Below the pieces are notes generated by a model. That model had not been told where the DNA came from. It saw nothing but the letters and a program-made list of their open reading frames with translations, and did no database searches. A DNA stretch of 64,000 nucleotides from Pseudogulbenkiania sp. MAI-1 (lineage in GTDB: Bacteria; Pseudomonadota; Gammaproteobacteria; Burkholderiales; Chromobacteriaceae), in NCBI RefSeq assembly GCF_000527175.1, contig NZ_AZUR01000001.1:1774501-1838500 (forward strand). The letters run 5' to 3'. The position numbers and the translations under genes were made by a program. Positions 1 to 9,051 of the stretch are shown piece by piece (the stretch's first letter is position 1; the number at the start of each line of letters is the position of its first letter).

Positions 1-773
1 AAGTGTGGAAGGGGCTGGAGTATTTCGCCGAAGCCGGCGCGACCCACGAACTGGGCTTGCTGGCGGCCGGCCTGGGTCTGGAACGCTTCGTCGACATCCG
101 CATGGACGAGGCCGAAGCCAAAGCCGGCATCACCGGCGGCACCCCGCGCACCATCGAAGGCCCGCTCTACGTCGCCGGCGCCCCGAAGTCGGTAGGCTTT
201 GCCCGCATGGACGACGGTACCGAGGCCGACCAGGGCGAAGTGCTGTTCATGCAGGGCACCGTGTACGACGCCGACGGCAAGCCGCTGCCGGGCGCTCAGG
301 TCGAAGCGTGGCACGCCAACCTGATGGGCAACTACTCCTTCTTCGACAAGAGCCAGTCGCACTTCAACCTGCGCCGCACCATCATCACCGATGCCAACGG
401 CCGCTACCAGTTCCGCAGCATCATGCCGATGGGCTACGGCTGTCCGCCGGAGGGCACCACGCAGCGCCTCTTGAACCTGCTCGGCCGCCACGGCCGCCGT
501 CCGGCGCACATCCACTTCTTCGTGACTGCCGCCGGTCATCGCAAGCTGACCACGCAGATCAACATCGACGGTGACGAGTACCTGTGGGACGACTTCGCCT
601 TCGCCAGCCGCGAGGGCCTGGTTCCGGCCGTGAACCGCATCACCGATCCGGTTGAGATCGACAAGAAGGGGCTGCAGAAGCCGTTCGCCTCGATCGATTT
701 CGACTTCCGCCTCAACGGCGAAACCACGGCCGCACCGACGACCGAAGTCGAGCGCCAGCGCGCCAGCGCCTGA
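1..773 (+). CDS. catA: Catechol 1,2-dioxygenase, 5' end cut by window
   Basis: Intradiol ring-cleavage dioxygenase that opens catechol to cis,cis-muconate in the cytoplasm, the step after BenD in benzoate degradation. The frame runs in from the window edge; about 256 residues are present against roughly 300-310 for the family, so about 50 N-terminal residues are missing. The non-haem Fe(III) ligands are recognisable: Tyr in GNYSFFD, Tyr in PMGYGCPPEG, and the two His of RPAHIHFF. The helical N-terminal linker region and beta-sandwich core are in order. It lies 76 bp ahead of benA on the same strand, so it is probably co-transcribed with benABCD and provides the catechol-clearing step within the operon. 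Any promoter lies outside the window. Confidence 0.95.
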   Translation, partial: VWKGLEYFAEAGATHELGLLAAGLGLERFVDIRMDEAEAKAGITGGTPRTIEGPLYVAGAPKSVGFARMDDGTEADQGEVLFMQGTVYDADGKPLPGAQVEAWHANLMGNYSFFDKSQSHFNLRRTIITDANGRYQFRSIMPMGYGCPPEGTTQRLLNLLGRHGRRPAHIHFFVTAAGHRKLTTQINIDGDEYLWDDFAFASREGLVPAVNRITDPVEIDKKGLQKPFASIDFDFRLNGETTAAPTTEVERQRASA

Positions 774-849
774 TCGACGCCGAGCATAAAGCCACAGGGA
801 CGGGCCACGCCTGGGCGTGGTCCGACCGACTCGAACGAGGAGAACGGAA

Positions 850-2217
850 ATGATCCCCATCCATCCCGATGCCACGCCGAAGCTGAAGAAGCTCGACGAT
901 TACCTGATCGAGAACCCGCAGACCGGCGACTACCGCGTGCACCGCAGCGTGTTCACCGACGAAGCGTTGTTCGAACTGGAGATGAAGCATATCTTCGAAG
1001 GCAACTGGATCTATCTCGCGCACGAGAGCCAGATCCCCAACGTCAACGATTACTACACCACCACCATGGGGAGGCAGCCGATCTTCATCGCGCGCAACCG
1101 CCAGGGTGAACTGAATGCCTTCGTCAACGCCTGCACCCATCGCGGCGCCACGCTGTGCCGCCACAAGCGCGGCAACAAGGCCACCTATACCTGTCCGTTC
1201 CACGGCTGGACCTTCAACAACAGCGGCAAGCTGTTGAAGGTGAAGGACCCGGACGACGCCGGCTACCCGGACTGCTTCAACAAGGAAGGCTCGCACGACC
1301 TCAAGAAGGTGGCGCGTTTCGAGAACTATCGCGGCTTCCTGTTCGGCAGCCTGAACCCGGACGTGAAACCGCTGGCCGACTTCCTCGGCGAGGCCGCCAA
1401 GATCATCGACATGATCGTCGATCAGTCCCCGGATGGCCTGGAAGTGCTGCGCGGCTCCTCCACCTACACCTTCGACGGCAACTGGAAGCTGACCGCCGAG
1501 AACGGCGCCGACGGCTACCACGTCTCGGCGGTGCACTGGAACTATGCCGCCACCACCAACCGCCGCAAGGAGCAGGCCGGCCGCGAGGACACCACCCGCG
1601 CCATGGACGCCGGCAAGTGGGGCAAGCAGGGCGGCGGCTTTTACGCCTTTGAGCACGGCCACATGTTGTTGTGGACCCAGTGGGCCAATCCGGAGGACCG
1701 CCCCAACTTCGCCCGCCGCGACGAATACGCCGCCAAGCTCGGCCCCGAAATGGCGGACTGGATGGTGCGCAACTCGCGCAACCTCTGCCTGTACCCGAAC
1801 GTGTACCTGATGGACCAGTTCGGCTCGCAGATCCGCGTGGTGCGCCCGTTGTCGGTGGGCAAGAGCGAAGTCACCATCTATTGCATCGCGCCCAAGGGCG
1901 AAGATGCCGAAGCACGCGCCCGCCGCATCCGCCAGTATGAAGACTTCTTCAACGCCAGCGGCATGGCGACGCCGGACGACCTGGAGGAGTTCCGCGCCTG
2001 CCAGCAAGGCTACGCCGGCCGTGCGGTGGAATGGAACGACATGTGCCGCGGTTCCACTCACTGGATCGAAGGTGCCGACGAAGCGGCCAGGAAGATCGGC
2101 CTCAAGCCGGTGCTGAGTGGGGTCAAGACCGAGGACGAGGGCCTGTACACGGTGCAGCACCGCTACTGGCTCGACGTGATGAAGCAAGCCGTTGCTGCTG
2201 AAGGGAGTCAGGCATGA
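850..2217 (+). CDS. benA: Benzoate 1,2-dioxygenase, large (alpha) subunit
   Basis: Catalytic subunit of the Rieske non-haem iron oxygenase that converts benzoate to 2-hydro-1,2-dihydroxybenzoate using electrons from BenC. The 455-residue product has the Rieske [2Fe-2S] motif Cys95-X-His97 and Cys115-X2-His118 (CTHRG ... CPFHGW), and the mononuclear-iron region NGADGYHVSAVHWNY with the expected Asp and His residues. The start is the ATG at 850, 6 bp after AGGAGA (838-843); an in-frame upstream GTG at 817 has no such site. It overlaps benB by 4 bp (ATGA), indicating translational coupling. Benzoate versus a substituted benzoate as substrate is inferred from the full ben context. Confidence 0.95.
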   Translation: MIPIHPDATPKLKKLDDYLIENPQTGDYRVHRSVFTDEALFELEMKHIFEGNWIYLAHESQIPNVNDYYTTTMGRQPIFIARNRQGELNAFVNACTHRGATLCRHKRGNKATYTCPFHGWTFNNSGKLLKVKDPDDAGYPDCFNKEGSHDLKKVARFENYRGFLFGSLNPDVKPLADFLGEAAKIIDMIVDQSPDGLEVLRGSSTYTFDGNWKLTAENGADGYHVSAVHWNYAATTNRRKEQAGREDTTRAMDAGKWGKQGGGFYAFEHGHMLLWTQWANPEDRPNFARRDEYAAKLGPEMADWMVRNSRNLCLYPNVYLMDQFGSQIRVVRPLSVGKSEVTIYCIAPKGEDAEARARRIRQYEDFFNASGMATPDDLEEFRACQQGYAGRAVEWNDMCRGSTHWIEGADEAARKIGLKPVLSGVKTEDEGLYTVQHRYWLDVMKQAVAAEGSQA

Positions 2218-2705
2218 GCACCGTGAACATGGACCAGATCCGCGCCTTTCTCTACCGCGAAAGCCGTCTGCTCGACGACGAGCAGTGGGACGAGTGGCTC
2301 GAGTGCTACCACCCCGACGCCGAGTTCTGGATGCCGTCGTGGGACGATGACGACAAGCTCGTCACCGACCCGCAGCGTGAAATCTCGCTGATCTACTACC
2401 CGAGCCGTCAGGGCCTGGAAGACCGCGTGTTCCGCATCAAGACCGAGCGCTCCAGCGCGACGATGCCGGACACCCGCACCAGCCACAACATCAGCAACGT
2501 GGAACTGGAAAAGCAGGACGGCGACCTGGTCACGGTGCGCTTCAACTGGCACACGCTGAGCCACCGCTACAAGACCAACTACAGCCATTTCGGCATGGCG
2601 CGCTACGTGATCGACTTCGGTGGCGAGCGCCCACAGATCCGCAACAAGTATGTGGTGCTGAAGAACGATTACATCCACCAGGTGATCGACATCTACCACA
2701 TTTAA
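2214..2705 (+). CDS. benB: Benzoate 1,2-dioxygenase, small (beta) subunit
   Basis: Structural beta subunit of the (alpha-beta)3 benzoate dioxygenase; it has no cofactor and stabilises the hexamer. The 163-residue length and the N-terminal YRESRLLDDEQWDEWLECY pattern are characteristic of ring-hydroxylating dioxygenase beta subunits (SnoaL-like cone fold). The ATG overlaps the benA stop as ATGA, so it is probably translated by termination-reinitiation. It is followed by 118 bp without an evident gene before benC. Confidence 0.94.
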   Translation: MSTVNMDQIRAFLYRESRLLDDEQWDEWLECYHPDAEFWMPSWDDDDKLVTDPQREISLIYYPSRQGLEDRVFRIKTERSSATMPDTRTSHNISNVELEKQDGDLVTVRFNWHTLSHRYKTNYSHFGMARYVIDFGGERPQIRNKYVVLKNDYIHQVIDIYHI

Positions 2706-2823
2706 GCAAGCATCGAAAGCCGCCGGCATCCCCCCGCCATGTATTCCGCCTGCCGTCGCTACCCGCCCGGTGCGGCGGCTGGGGAGGTTGCGTGCGCGGC
2801 TCTGCAAGGCAGGAGTACCCACC

Positions 2824-3843
2824 ATGAGCTACAACATCGCCCTCCAGTTCGAAGACGGCGTGACCCGCTTCATCACTTGCAACGAAGGTGAAAAGCTGGC
2901 CGATGCCGCCTATCGCCAGAAGGTCAACATTCCGCTCGATTGCCGCGACGGCGCCTGTGGCGCGTGCCGCTGCTTTTGCGAGTCGGGAGAGTACGACCTG
3001 CCGGAATCCAGCTACATTGAAGACGCGCTGACGGCCGAAGAAGCCGGCCAGCGCTATATCCTGGGCTGCCAGACCAAGCCGAAATCCGACTGCGTAGTCA
3101 AGATCCCGGCCTCGTCGGCGGCCTGCAAGACCGGCGTGTCCAGCTTTGGTGGCACCATCGCGGCCGTAGAGCCGTTGTCCGATTCCACCATCGGCTTCTC
3201 GATCACGCTGGACGACCCGGCGAGCCTGTCGTTCCTGCCGGGCCAGTACGTCAACGTCGGCATCCCCGGCACCGAGCTGACCCGCTCGTACTCGTTCAGT
3301 TCGGCCCCGGGCGCGACCCAGGCCGCGTTCGTGGTGCGCAACGTGCCGAACGGGCGCATGAGCCATTTCCTGAGCCGCGATGCGCAGGTCGGCCAGCGCA
3401 TGACCTTTGCCGGCCCCTACGGCAGCTTCTACCTGCGCGAGGTCGCGCGGCCGGTGCTGTTCCTGGCCGGTGGTACCGGTATTGCGCCGTTCCTGTCGAT
3501 GCTCGACGTGCTGGCGGAAAGCGGCAGCGCACAGCCGATCCGCCTGGTGTTCGGCGTTACCAACGGCGTCGACCTGGTGGCGCTGGAGCAGCTCGATGCC
3601 ATCAAGGCCAGGCTGCCGCAGTTCGAATACCGCACCTGCGTGGTGGCGGCCGAGAGCGCCCACCCGCGCAAGGGCTATGTCACGCAACACATCGAGCCGG
3701 AATGGCTGAATGCGGGCGATGTCGACGTCTACCTGTGCGGGCCGGTGGCGATGGTGGAGGCGGTGCGCGGCTGGCTGCAGCAGTCGGGCGTGACCCCGGC
3801 GAGCTTCCTCTACGAAAAATTCTCCGCCAGTAGCGAGGCCTGA
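2824..3843 (+). CDS. benC: Benzoate 1,2-dioxygenase, ferredoxin reductase
   Basis: Electron-transfer component that passes electrons from NADH through FAD and a plant-type [2Fe-2S] cluster to the BenA Rieske centre. In the 339-residue protein the N-terminal ferredoxin domain carries Cys40, Cys45, Cys48 and Cys82 (CRDGACGAC ... LGCQ). It is followed by an FAD-binding domain (RSYSFSS) and a nucleotide-binding domain (GGTGIAPF, CGPVAMVEA). The start is the ATG at 2824, preceded by AGGAG at 2811-2815; a longer in-frame reading from 2770 would add a non-homologous N-terminus. It ends 4 bp before benD. Confidence 0.95.
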   Translation: MSYNIALQFEDGVTRFITCNEGEKLADAAYRQKVNIPLDCRDGACGACRCFCESGEYDLPESSYIEDALTAEEAGQRYILGCQTKPKSDCVVKIPASSAACKTGVSSFGGTIAAVEPLSDSTIGFSITLDDPASLSFLPGQYVNVGIPGTELTRSYSFSSAPGATQAAFVVRNVPNGRMSHFLSRDAQVGQRMTFAGPYGSFYLREVARPVLFLAGGTGIAPFLSMLDVLAESGSAQPIRLVFGVTNGVDLVALEQLDAIKARLPQFEYRTCVVAAESAHPRKGYVTQHIEPEWLNAGDVDVYLCGPVAMVEAVRGWLQQSGVTPASFLYEKFSASSEA

Positions 3844-3847
3844 TCCC

Positions 3848-4627
3848 ATGAGTACACGTTTCAAAGACAAAGTCGTCATCGTCACCGGCGCGGCGCAGGG
3901 CATCGGCCGTGGTGTGGCGCTGGCGGTGGCGGAAGAGGGTGGGCTGGTGGTGCTGGCCGACCGTTCCGAGCTGGTGCACGAGGTGGCCGGCGAGATCAAA
4001 GCCAAGGGCGGCTGTGCCATGGTGGTGACGGCGGACCTGGAAACCTACAACGGTGCCCAGCTCGTGGTGGAAGCCGCCGAAGAGGCGCACGGCCGCGTCG
4101 ACGTGCTGGTCAACAACGTCGGCGGCACCATCTGGGCCAAGCCCTACCAGGAATACGAGGAAGCGCAGATCGAAGCCGAGATTCGCCGCTCGTTGTTCCC
4201 GACGCTGTGGTGCTGCCGCGCCGTGCTGCCCGGCATGGTCGCGCGCCAGCAGGGGGTGATCGTCAACGTGTCGTCGATCGCCACGCGCGGGATTTATCGT
4301 ATCCCGTACTCGGCCGCCAAGGGCGGGGTGAACGCGCTCACCGCGAGCCTCGCCTTCGAACACGCCGAGGACGGCATCCGCGTCAACGCCGTGGCCACCG
4401 GCGGCACCGAGGCACCGCCGCGCAAGGTGCCACGCAATAGTGCGCCGATGAGTGAGCAGGAAAAAATCTGGTATCAGGGCATCGTCGACCAAACCATCGC
4501 CAGCAGCCTGATGCATCGCTACGGCACCGTCGAGGAGCAGGTGCGCGCCATCCTGTTCCTGGCGTCGGACGAGGCGTCCTACATCACCGGCACGGTGTTG
4601 CCGGTCGGCGGCGGCGATCTGGGCTAG
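3848..4627 (+). CDS. benD: cis-1,2-dihydroxybenzoate (benzoate diol) dehydrogenase
   Basis: Short-chain dehydrogenase/reductase that rearomatises and decarboxylates the benzoate cis-diol to catechol with NAD+. The 259-residue protein has the TGAAQGIG cofactor motif at residues 13-20, the NNVGG structural motif, the catalytic Ser region (VNVSSIATRG) and the YSAAK active-site motif. The C-terminal ITGTVLPVGGGDLG is typical of BenD/XylL. It begins 5 bp after the benC stop, consistent with a polycistronic catA-benABCD message, and is followed by a hairpin that separates it from benE. Confidence 0.94.
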   Translation: MSTRFKDKVVIVTGAAQGIGRGVALAVAEEGGLVVLADRSELVHEVAGEIKAKGGCAMVVTADLETYNGAQLVVEAAEEAHGRVDVLVNNVGGTIWAKPYQEYEEAQIEAEIRRSLFPTLWCCRAVLPGMVARQQGVIVNVSSIATRGIYRIPYSAAKGGVNALTASLAFEHAEDGIRVNAVATGGTEAPPRKVPRNSAPMSEQEKIWYQGIVDQTIASSLMHRYGTVEEQVRAILFLASDEASYITGTVLPVGGGDLG

Positions 4628-4664
4628 GTGCCACCCACGAATCCTTCTTGCATCATCGCGTTCG

Positions 4665-4700
4665 GACCTCTCACCCATGATGGATGAGAGGTCATTTTTT
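4665..4700 (+). terminator. Terminator-like hairpin between benD and benE
   Basis: A perfect 9-bp stem, GACCTCTCA (4665-4673) with TGAGAGGTC (4685-4693), an 11-nt loop and a run of six T at 4695-4700. An ATG at 4677 that would extend benE lies in the loop, which argues for the downstream start. It may end most benABCD transcripts and reduce benE expression. Confidence 0.7.
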
Positions 4701-4715
4701 GGTGAGGCATACTCA

Positions 4716-5963
4716 ATGAACCATTCATCCCAAGGCAGTTCTCTTGCGTCACCCGCACCGGAGGTACGCGGTTCGCTGCGCCAGGACTGGTCGCTCTCCG
4801 CCATCACCGCCGGCTTCCTCGCGGTGCTGATTTCCTATTCCGGTCCGCTGGTGATCTTTTTCCAGGCCGCCAAGATGGCCAACATGCCCAACGAGATGAT
4901 TTCGTCCTGGGTCTGGGCCATCTCGCTGGGGGCGGCGGTGTCCGGCATCGTGCTGAGCTGGCGGCTGAAGGTGCCGGTGGTGACGGCCTGGTCGGCACCG
5001 GGCACGGCCCTGTTGGTGACGCTGTTTCCCGGCATCACGCTGAACCAGGCCGTGGGGGCCTATCTCACCGCCGCCGTGGTGCTGTTGCTGATCGGCGCCT
5101 CGGGTTCGTTCGACCGCCTCATGCGCCACATTCCGAAAGGCATCGCCGCCGGGATGATGGCGGGCATCCTGTTCCAGTTCGGTGCCAATGCCTTCAAGTC
5201 GGTGACGTCGATGCCGGTGCTGGCGTTCGGCATGGTCGCCGCCTACATCCTGTTCAAACGGCTCTTGCCGCGCTACTGCATCGTGCTGGTGCTGGCCTGT
5301 GGCGCCGCGCTGGCCGTGCTGCTCGGCCAGACCCATTTGAGCGACGTGCGCCTGAGCCTGGCCACGCCGATATTCATCCACCCGGAGTGGACGCTGGGAA
5401 CCACGCTGAGCCTGGCGATCCCGCTGGTGATGGTGAGCCTGACCGGGCAGCACCTGCCCGGCATGGCGGTGCTGCGCGTGTCGGGCTACGACACGCCGGC
5501 CCGGCCGATCATCACCGCCACCAGCCTGGCCTCGCTCGTGGTGGCCTTTTTCGGCGGCATCACCATCGTCATCGCCGCCATCACCGCCGCGCTGTGCACC
5601 GGCAAGGACGCGCACGACGACCCGTCTCGGCGTTACGTGGCGGGCATCGCCAACGGGGCGTTCTACCTGGTTGGCGGGATGTTCGGCAGCTCCATCGTGC
5701 TGTTGTTCACCGCCCTGCCCAAGGAGTTTGTCGCCGTGCTGGCGGGGCTGGCGCTGATCGGCGCCATTTCGGCCAACGTGCTGGGGGCGGTGGAGGAGGC
5801 GGAGCACCGCGAAGCCTCGATGATCACCTTTCTGGCCACTGCATCCGGCATGAGTTTTCTCGGCCTGGGCTCGGCGTTCTGGGGCGTGGTGATCGGCTGC
5901 ATCGCCTATCTGGTGCTGAACCAGCCCCATCAGCGGCCTCCCAGGAAAGCATCAGCCCACTGA
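4716..5963 (+). CDS. benE: Benzoate:H+ symporter, BenE family
   Basis: Inner-membrane proton-coupled importer for benzoate. The 415-residue protein is hydrophobic throughout, with about 12 predicted membrane segments and the BenE-family landmarks VVTAWSAPGTALL, GMMAGILFQFG and LPGMAVLRVSGYD. The chosen start is the ATG at 4716, 8 nt after GGTGAGG (4701-4707). The in-frame ATG at 4677 sits inside the terminator hairpin and would add 13 residues. The gene is the last ben structural gene before the LysR regulator. A second, unrelated importer (benK) is nearby, so uptake appears duplicated. Confidence 0.92.
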   Translation: MNHSSQGSSLASPAPEVRGSLRQDWSLSAITAGFLAVLISYSGPLVIFFQAAKMANMPNEMISSWVWAISLGAAVSGIVLSWRLKVPVVTAWSAPGTALLVTLFPGITLNQAVGAYLTAAVVLLLIGASGSFDRLMRHIPKGIAAGMMAGILFQFGANAFKSVTSMPVLAFGMVAAYILFKRLLPRYCIVLVLACGAALAVLLGQTHLSDVRLSLATPIFIHPEWTLGTTLSLAIPLVMVSLTGQHLPGMAVLRVSGYDTPARPIITATSLASLVVAFFGGITIVIAAITAALCTGKDAHDDPSRRYVAGIANGAFYLVGGMFGSSIVLLFTALPKEFVAVLAGLALIGAISANVLGAVEEAEHREASMITFLATASGMSFLGLGSAFWGVVIGCIAYLVLNQPHQRPPRKASAH

Positions 5964-6149
5964 CGCAAGGGCCCTGTGTTTTCTTTCATCAGCCTTTCTT
6001 CAAGGTGCGGGGCGTGCTCGCCGGCAGCGAGTCTCCCGCCCCGATGTCTGCTGCCCCGATGGGGTCGGTACGACAACACCATTTCCCGCACGATATTCGA
6101 CCTCCACTGCCATGGGCAGGTGGTGGGTCGGGTGATTGGAGGTATCGAT

Positions 6150-7091
6150 ATGGAACTGCGCCACCTGCGTTATTTCGTTGCGGTTGCGGAAGAGGGCAAC
6201 ATCACGCGCGCGGCCGAACGGCTGCACATCGCGCAGCCGCCATTGAGTCGCCAGATTCAACAATTGGAGGACGACCTGGGCGTGCTGCTCATCGAGCGTG
6301 GCTCGCGTCCGCTCAAACTCACCGAGGCCGGCCAGTTTTTTTATGCGCATGCCCAGCAACTGCTGTCGCAGACCCGGGAGCTGAAGGCGATGACCAAGCG
6401 TATCGGGACCATCGAGAGCAAGATGTCGATCGGTTTTGTCGGCTCGACGCTGTACGGCATGCTGCCCAAGGTCATCCGGCGATTCCGGGCCGAGCACAAG
6501 ACCATCGAATTGACCTTGCACGAAATGACGACCATGGAGCAGATCAGCGCGCTCAAGGAAGGCAAGATCGATGTCGGGTTTGGGCGGATACGGCACGAAG
6601 ACCCCAGCGTGCGCCGCATCGTGCTGCGCGAAGAACGCCTGATCGTCGCCTTGCCCGACGAGCATCCGCTCTCCATGGTCGAATCGGCGTTGTCACTGCA
6701 AGATCTCGCCGCGGAGACACTCATTGTCTTTCCGAAATCCCCGCGCCCCAGTTTTGCTGATCAGGTCTTGGCGGCGTTTCACGACCGCGCGCTGGAGCCG
6801 AGAAACATTTACGAGGCGCGCGAACTGCAAATCGCGATCGGCCTGGTGGCGGCCGGAGAGGGCGTAGCCATCGTGCCGGGTAGTGTGCAGGGTCTGAGGC
6901 GTGAAGGGGTCTGCTATAAGGAGCTGGACGACCCCAATATGATCTCTCCCATCATATTGAGTACCCGCCTGCTCGATGAGTCGAATGATATTAAATTGCT
7001 TATCAGAATGATTGTCGATATTTATGAAGAAGAGCATATGATCCCCATTATTTCGCAAGGGGTTCTCGATTGTGTGACGCTCAGTAAATAA
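6150..7091 (+). CDS. benM: LysR-family regulator, BenM/CatM type
   Basis: Probable muconate/benzoate-responsive activator of the ben and cat genes. The 313-residue protein has an N-terminal winged HTH (MELRHLRYFVAVAEEGNITR, then QPPLSRQIQQLEDDLG) and a LysR effector domain. The N-terminal sequence is typical of the BenM/CatM/CatR branch. The start is the ATG at 6150 with GGAGG about 7 nt upstream. It is transcribed in the same direction as benE after a 186-bp gap and overlaps the oppositely oriented IclR-like gene by 11 bp at its 3' end. The perfect ATAC-N7-GTAT pair upstream of benK matches the recognition sequence of this family. Assignment as BenM rather than CatR rests on context. Confidence 0.82.
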   Translation: MELRHLRYFVAVAEEGNITRAAERLHIAQPPLSRQIQQLEDDLGVLLIERGSRPLKLTEAGQFFYAHAQQLLSQTRELKAMTKRIGTIESKMSIGFVGSTLYGMLPKVIRRFRAEHKTIELTLHEMTTMEQISALKEGKIDVGFGRIRHEDPSVRRIVLREERLIVALPDEHPLSMVESALSLQDLAAETLIVFPKSPRPSFADQVLAAFHDRALEPRNIYEARELQIAIGLVAAGEGVAIVPGSVQGLRREGVCYKELDDPNMISPIILSTRLLDESNDIKLLIRMIVDIYEEEHMIPIISQGVLDCVTLSK

Positions 7092-7341
7092 CCGCTGGCC
7101 CATATAGTGGTTTGCAGTAGGCCTTGCTCAACGTCAGCACTTTTTCCGTCAAGGTAAAACAGCCTTTTTCCTGCCTGCTGACAAAGCCCAGTTTGATGAG
7201 CGTATGCAGGCAGCGATAAACAGCCGAATACGGGATGCCGGTTTTGGCGCTCAGTTCGGTGGCCGACATGCTGGGGCTGGCTTCGGAAAAGGCTTGCAAC
7301 ACTGCCAAGCCTCGTTCAAATGGGGTGTGGAATGTTTCCAT
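7081..7341 (-). CDS. IclR-type HTH protein lacking effector domain
   Basis: The 86-residue product contains essentially only the IclR winged HTH: FERGLAVLQAFSEASPSMSA, then the ELSAKTGIPYSAVYRCLHTL recognition helix region and the LGFVSRQEKGCFTLT wing. Full-length IclR regulators are about 250-270 residues with a C-terminal effector-binding domain, absent here. The gene starts at the ATG at 7341 with no strong ribosome-binding site; the same frame is open for 72 further codons upstream, but those are Arg/Ser-rich and do not look coding. It lies directly downstream of benK on the same strand and runs 11 bp into the 3' end of the LysR gene. It could be a remnant of a PcaR/PobR-like regulator or a functional HTH-only protein. 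Confidence 0.6.
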   Translation of the reverse strand: METFHTPFERGLAVLQAFSEASPSMSATELSAKTGIPYSAVYRCLHTLIKLGFVSRQEKGCFTLTEKVLTLSKAYCKPLYGPAVIY

Positions 7342-7513
7342 GTCGGCCCGATTTGCCGTGTGAAAAATGGGAAATTCGTGATGTTTATCTGGCAAGGCGG
7401 TTGCCGGTTCGGGCCGGGAAGATGAAAGCGCGGGTCGGGCCGTTGCCGGATGCATTGCCCGGCTCCGACGCGCTGCGTTCACCTTCCCGACTATCGATCG
7501 AATGCGGCGTGTC

Positions 7514-8905
7514 TTACTTGCTCTCGGCCGCTTCCAGCACCTGCCCGCTGCCGTCAATATCCTCCTCGGTGCGGCTGGTTTTCACGGACAGAATCCACAA
7601 GGCCAGCATCGCGATACAGGCCGGAATCGCCAGCAGAATCAGGGTCTGGCTGAAGGGCAGCTTCATCCCCTGCAAGACTCCACCCAGCAGGGCGCCGGCG
7701 ATGCCGCCAAAGCGGCCGACCCCCAGCATCCAGGCGATGCCCGTCGCACGGCCTTGCGTCGGATAGATCGGCGCCGCCAGGGCCGGCAGGGAGGCCTGCG
7801 CACCGGTCACCATGACCCCGGCAAGGAAGACCAGCACGGCGAAGAGCGAGACGTTGTCCATGTTCTGGCCCACCGCGACGAGCAGGATGGCAGCCAGCAC
7901 ATACACCATGCTGAGCACGCGGCCGGGGTTGAATTTGTCCATCAACACGCCGCTCACCAGGGTGCCCACGCCGCCACCGAGCGGGAACAAGGCCGTCAGC
8001 AGGGCTGCCTTTTCCGTGGTGAATCCGGCGTCTTTCATCATCAGCGGCATCCAGTTGGTCAGCAGATAGAAGATCAGCAGGCCCATGAAATAGGTGACCC
8101 ACAGCATCAGCGTGCTGACCAGGAAAGGCTTGGACAAAATCAGGGCCAAAGCGGATTTTTCCGCTTTACCTTTGCCTGAATGTTCTCCCATGACATATTT
8201 CTTGACATGGCTCAGATTGCAGTTGCAAAGGCGCTCCAGCACGCGGCTGATTTTTTCGACCGGGTACTGCTTCGCCGTCATGTAAGACACCGATTCGGGC
8301 AGAGAGCGCATCATGAAAGGGAGAAGGGCCAACGGCAGAATGCCGCCGAGGATGAAAATGCCTTGCCAGCCATAATGTGGAATCACCCCGGCGGCGACAA
8401 AGCCACCCGCAGCGGCACCGAGCGGAAAACCGACGTAAACGGCATTGACCACGAATGAGCGGCGCTTCGCCGGAGCCAATTCGGCGATCAGGGTGACGGC
8501 ATTGGGCATCGCCGCACCCAGGCCGAGGCCGGTCAGAAAACGCAATGCCGACAGGCTGGTGATGTCGGTGGCGTAGGCGGTCAACAGGCTGAAAAGGGCG
8601 AAAACGATGGTGGATACCATCAGGACATTTTTCCGCCCGAATCGGTCCGCGCTCGGGCCGGCTGCCATCGCGCCAAACGCCAGGCCGAATAGCGCGGCGC
8701 TCAATACCGGAGCCAGCGCGGGCTTGCTTACCCCCCATTCCGCCACGAGGGCGGGAGCGACGTAACCGATCGCCGCCGTATCAAAGCCGTCCAAGGCCAG
8801 AATGGAAAAGCAAAAAAACAAGACCAGCCAGTGATATGGCGAAAATTCCTGCTCGTTGATCAATGTCTGTACATTGACCGTTTCCTTGCTATATTCGCGA
8901 TGCAT
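7514..8905 (-). CDS. benK: MFS aromatic acid:H+ symporter, BenK/PcaK type
   Basis: Inner-membrane importer of the AAHS family, probably for benzoate. The 463-residue protein has 12 predicted membrane segments, the LDGFDTAAIGY motif in segment 1 that is typical of aromatic-acid symporters, and the MFS loop motif (GPSADRFGRKNVL). The start is the ATG at 8905, directly preceded by GGAGGAG; two earlier in-frame ATGs (8917 and 8968) lack that spacing. Two perfect ATAC-N7-GTAT sites at 9052-9087 lie about 150 bp upstream, so control by the neighbouring LysR regulator is likely. The substrate could also be another hydroxylated benzoate. Confidence 0.82.
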   Translation of the reverse strand: MHREYSKETVNVQTLINEQEFSPYHWLVLFFCFSILALDGFDTAAIGYVAPALVAEWGVSKPALAPVLSAALFGLAFGAMAAGPSADRFGRKNVLMVSTIVFALFSLLTAYATDITSLSALRFLTGLGLGAAMPNAVTLIAELAPAKRRSFVVNAVYVGFPLGAAAGGFVAAGVIPHYGWQGIFILGGILPLALLPFMMRSLPESVSYMTAKQYPVEKISRVLERLCNCNLSHVKKYVMGEHSGKGKAEKSALALILSKPFLVSTLMLWVTYFMGLLIFYLLTNWMPLMMKDAGFTTEKAALLTALFPLGGGVGTLVSGVLMDKFNPGRVLSMVYVLAAILLVAVGQNMDNVSLFAVLVFLAGVMVTGAQASLPALAAPIYPTQGRATGIAWMLGVGRFGGIAGALLGGVLQGMKLPFSQTLILLAIPACIAMLALWILSVKTSRTEEDIDGSGQVLEAAESK

Positions 8906-9051
8906 TTTCTCCTCCATGAATAATCGAGCCCTCGTAAAGGCGCTACAAGCAAGTCCCGCACGTGCCATGTTTTTATGCTTGATCTGGCACGGTTAAAAAT
9001 AGGGCCTGCTTTAAGCACCTCTATCCTGATGGTAAAGAAACACACCGTCTA

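Noticed and set aside
712..2187. Long minus-strand frame opposite benA
   Set aside because: Shadow of benA codon structure; no recognisable domain, and benA has Rieske and iron-site motifs with a good ribosome-binding site.
4749..5930. Minus-strand frame opposite benE
   Set aside because: His/Gln/Arg-rich shadow without any motif; benE on the plus strand is well conserved.
5964..6149. LysR-type T-N11-A or ATAC-N7-GTAT site upstream of the LysR gene
   Set aside because: No copy was found; only a short CTGCC-ATG-GGCAG palindrome near 6,107, not convincing as an operator.
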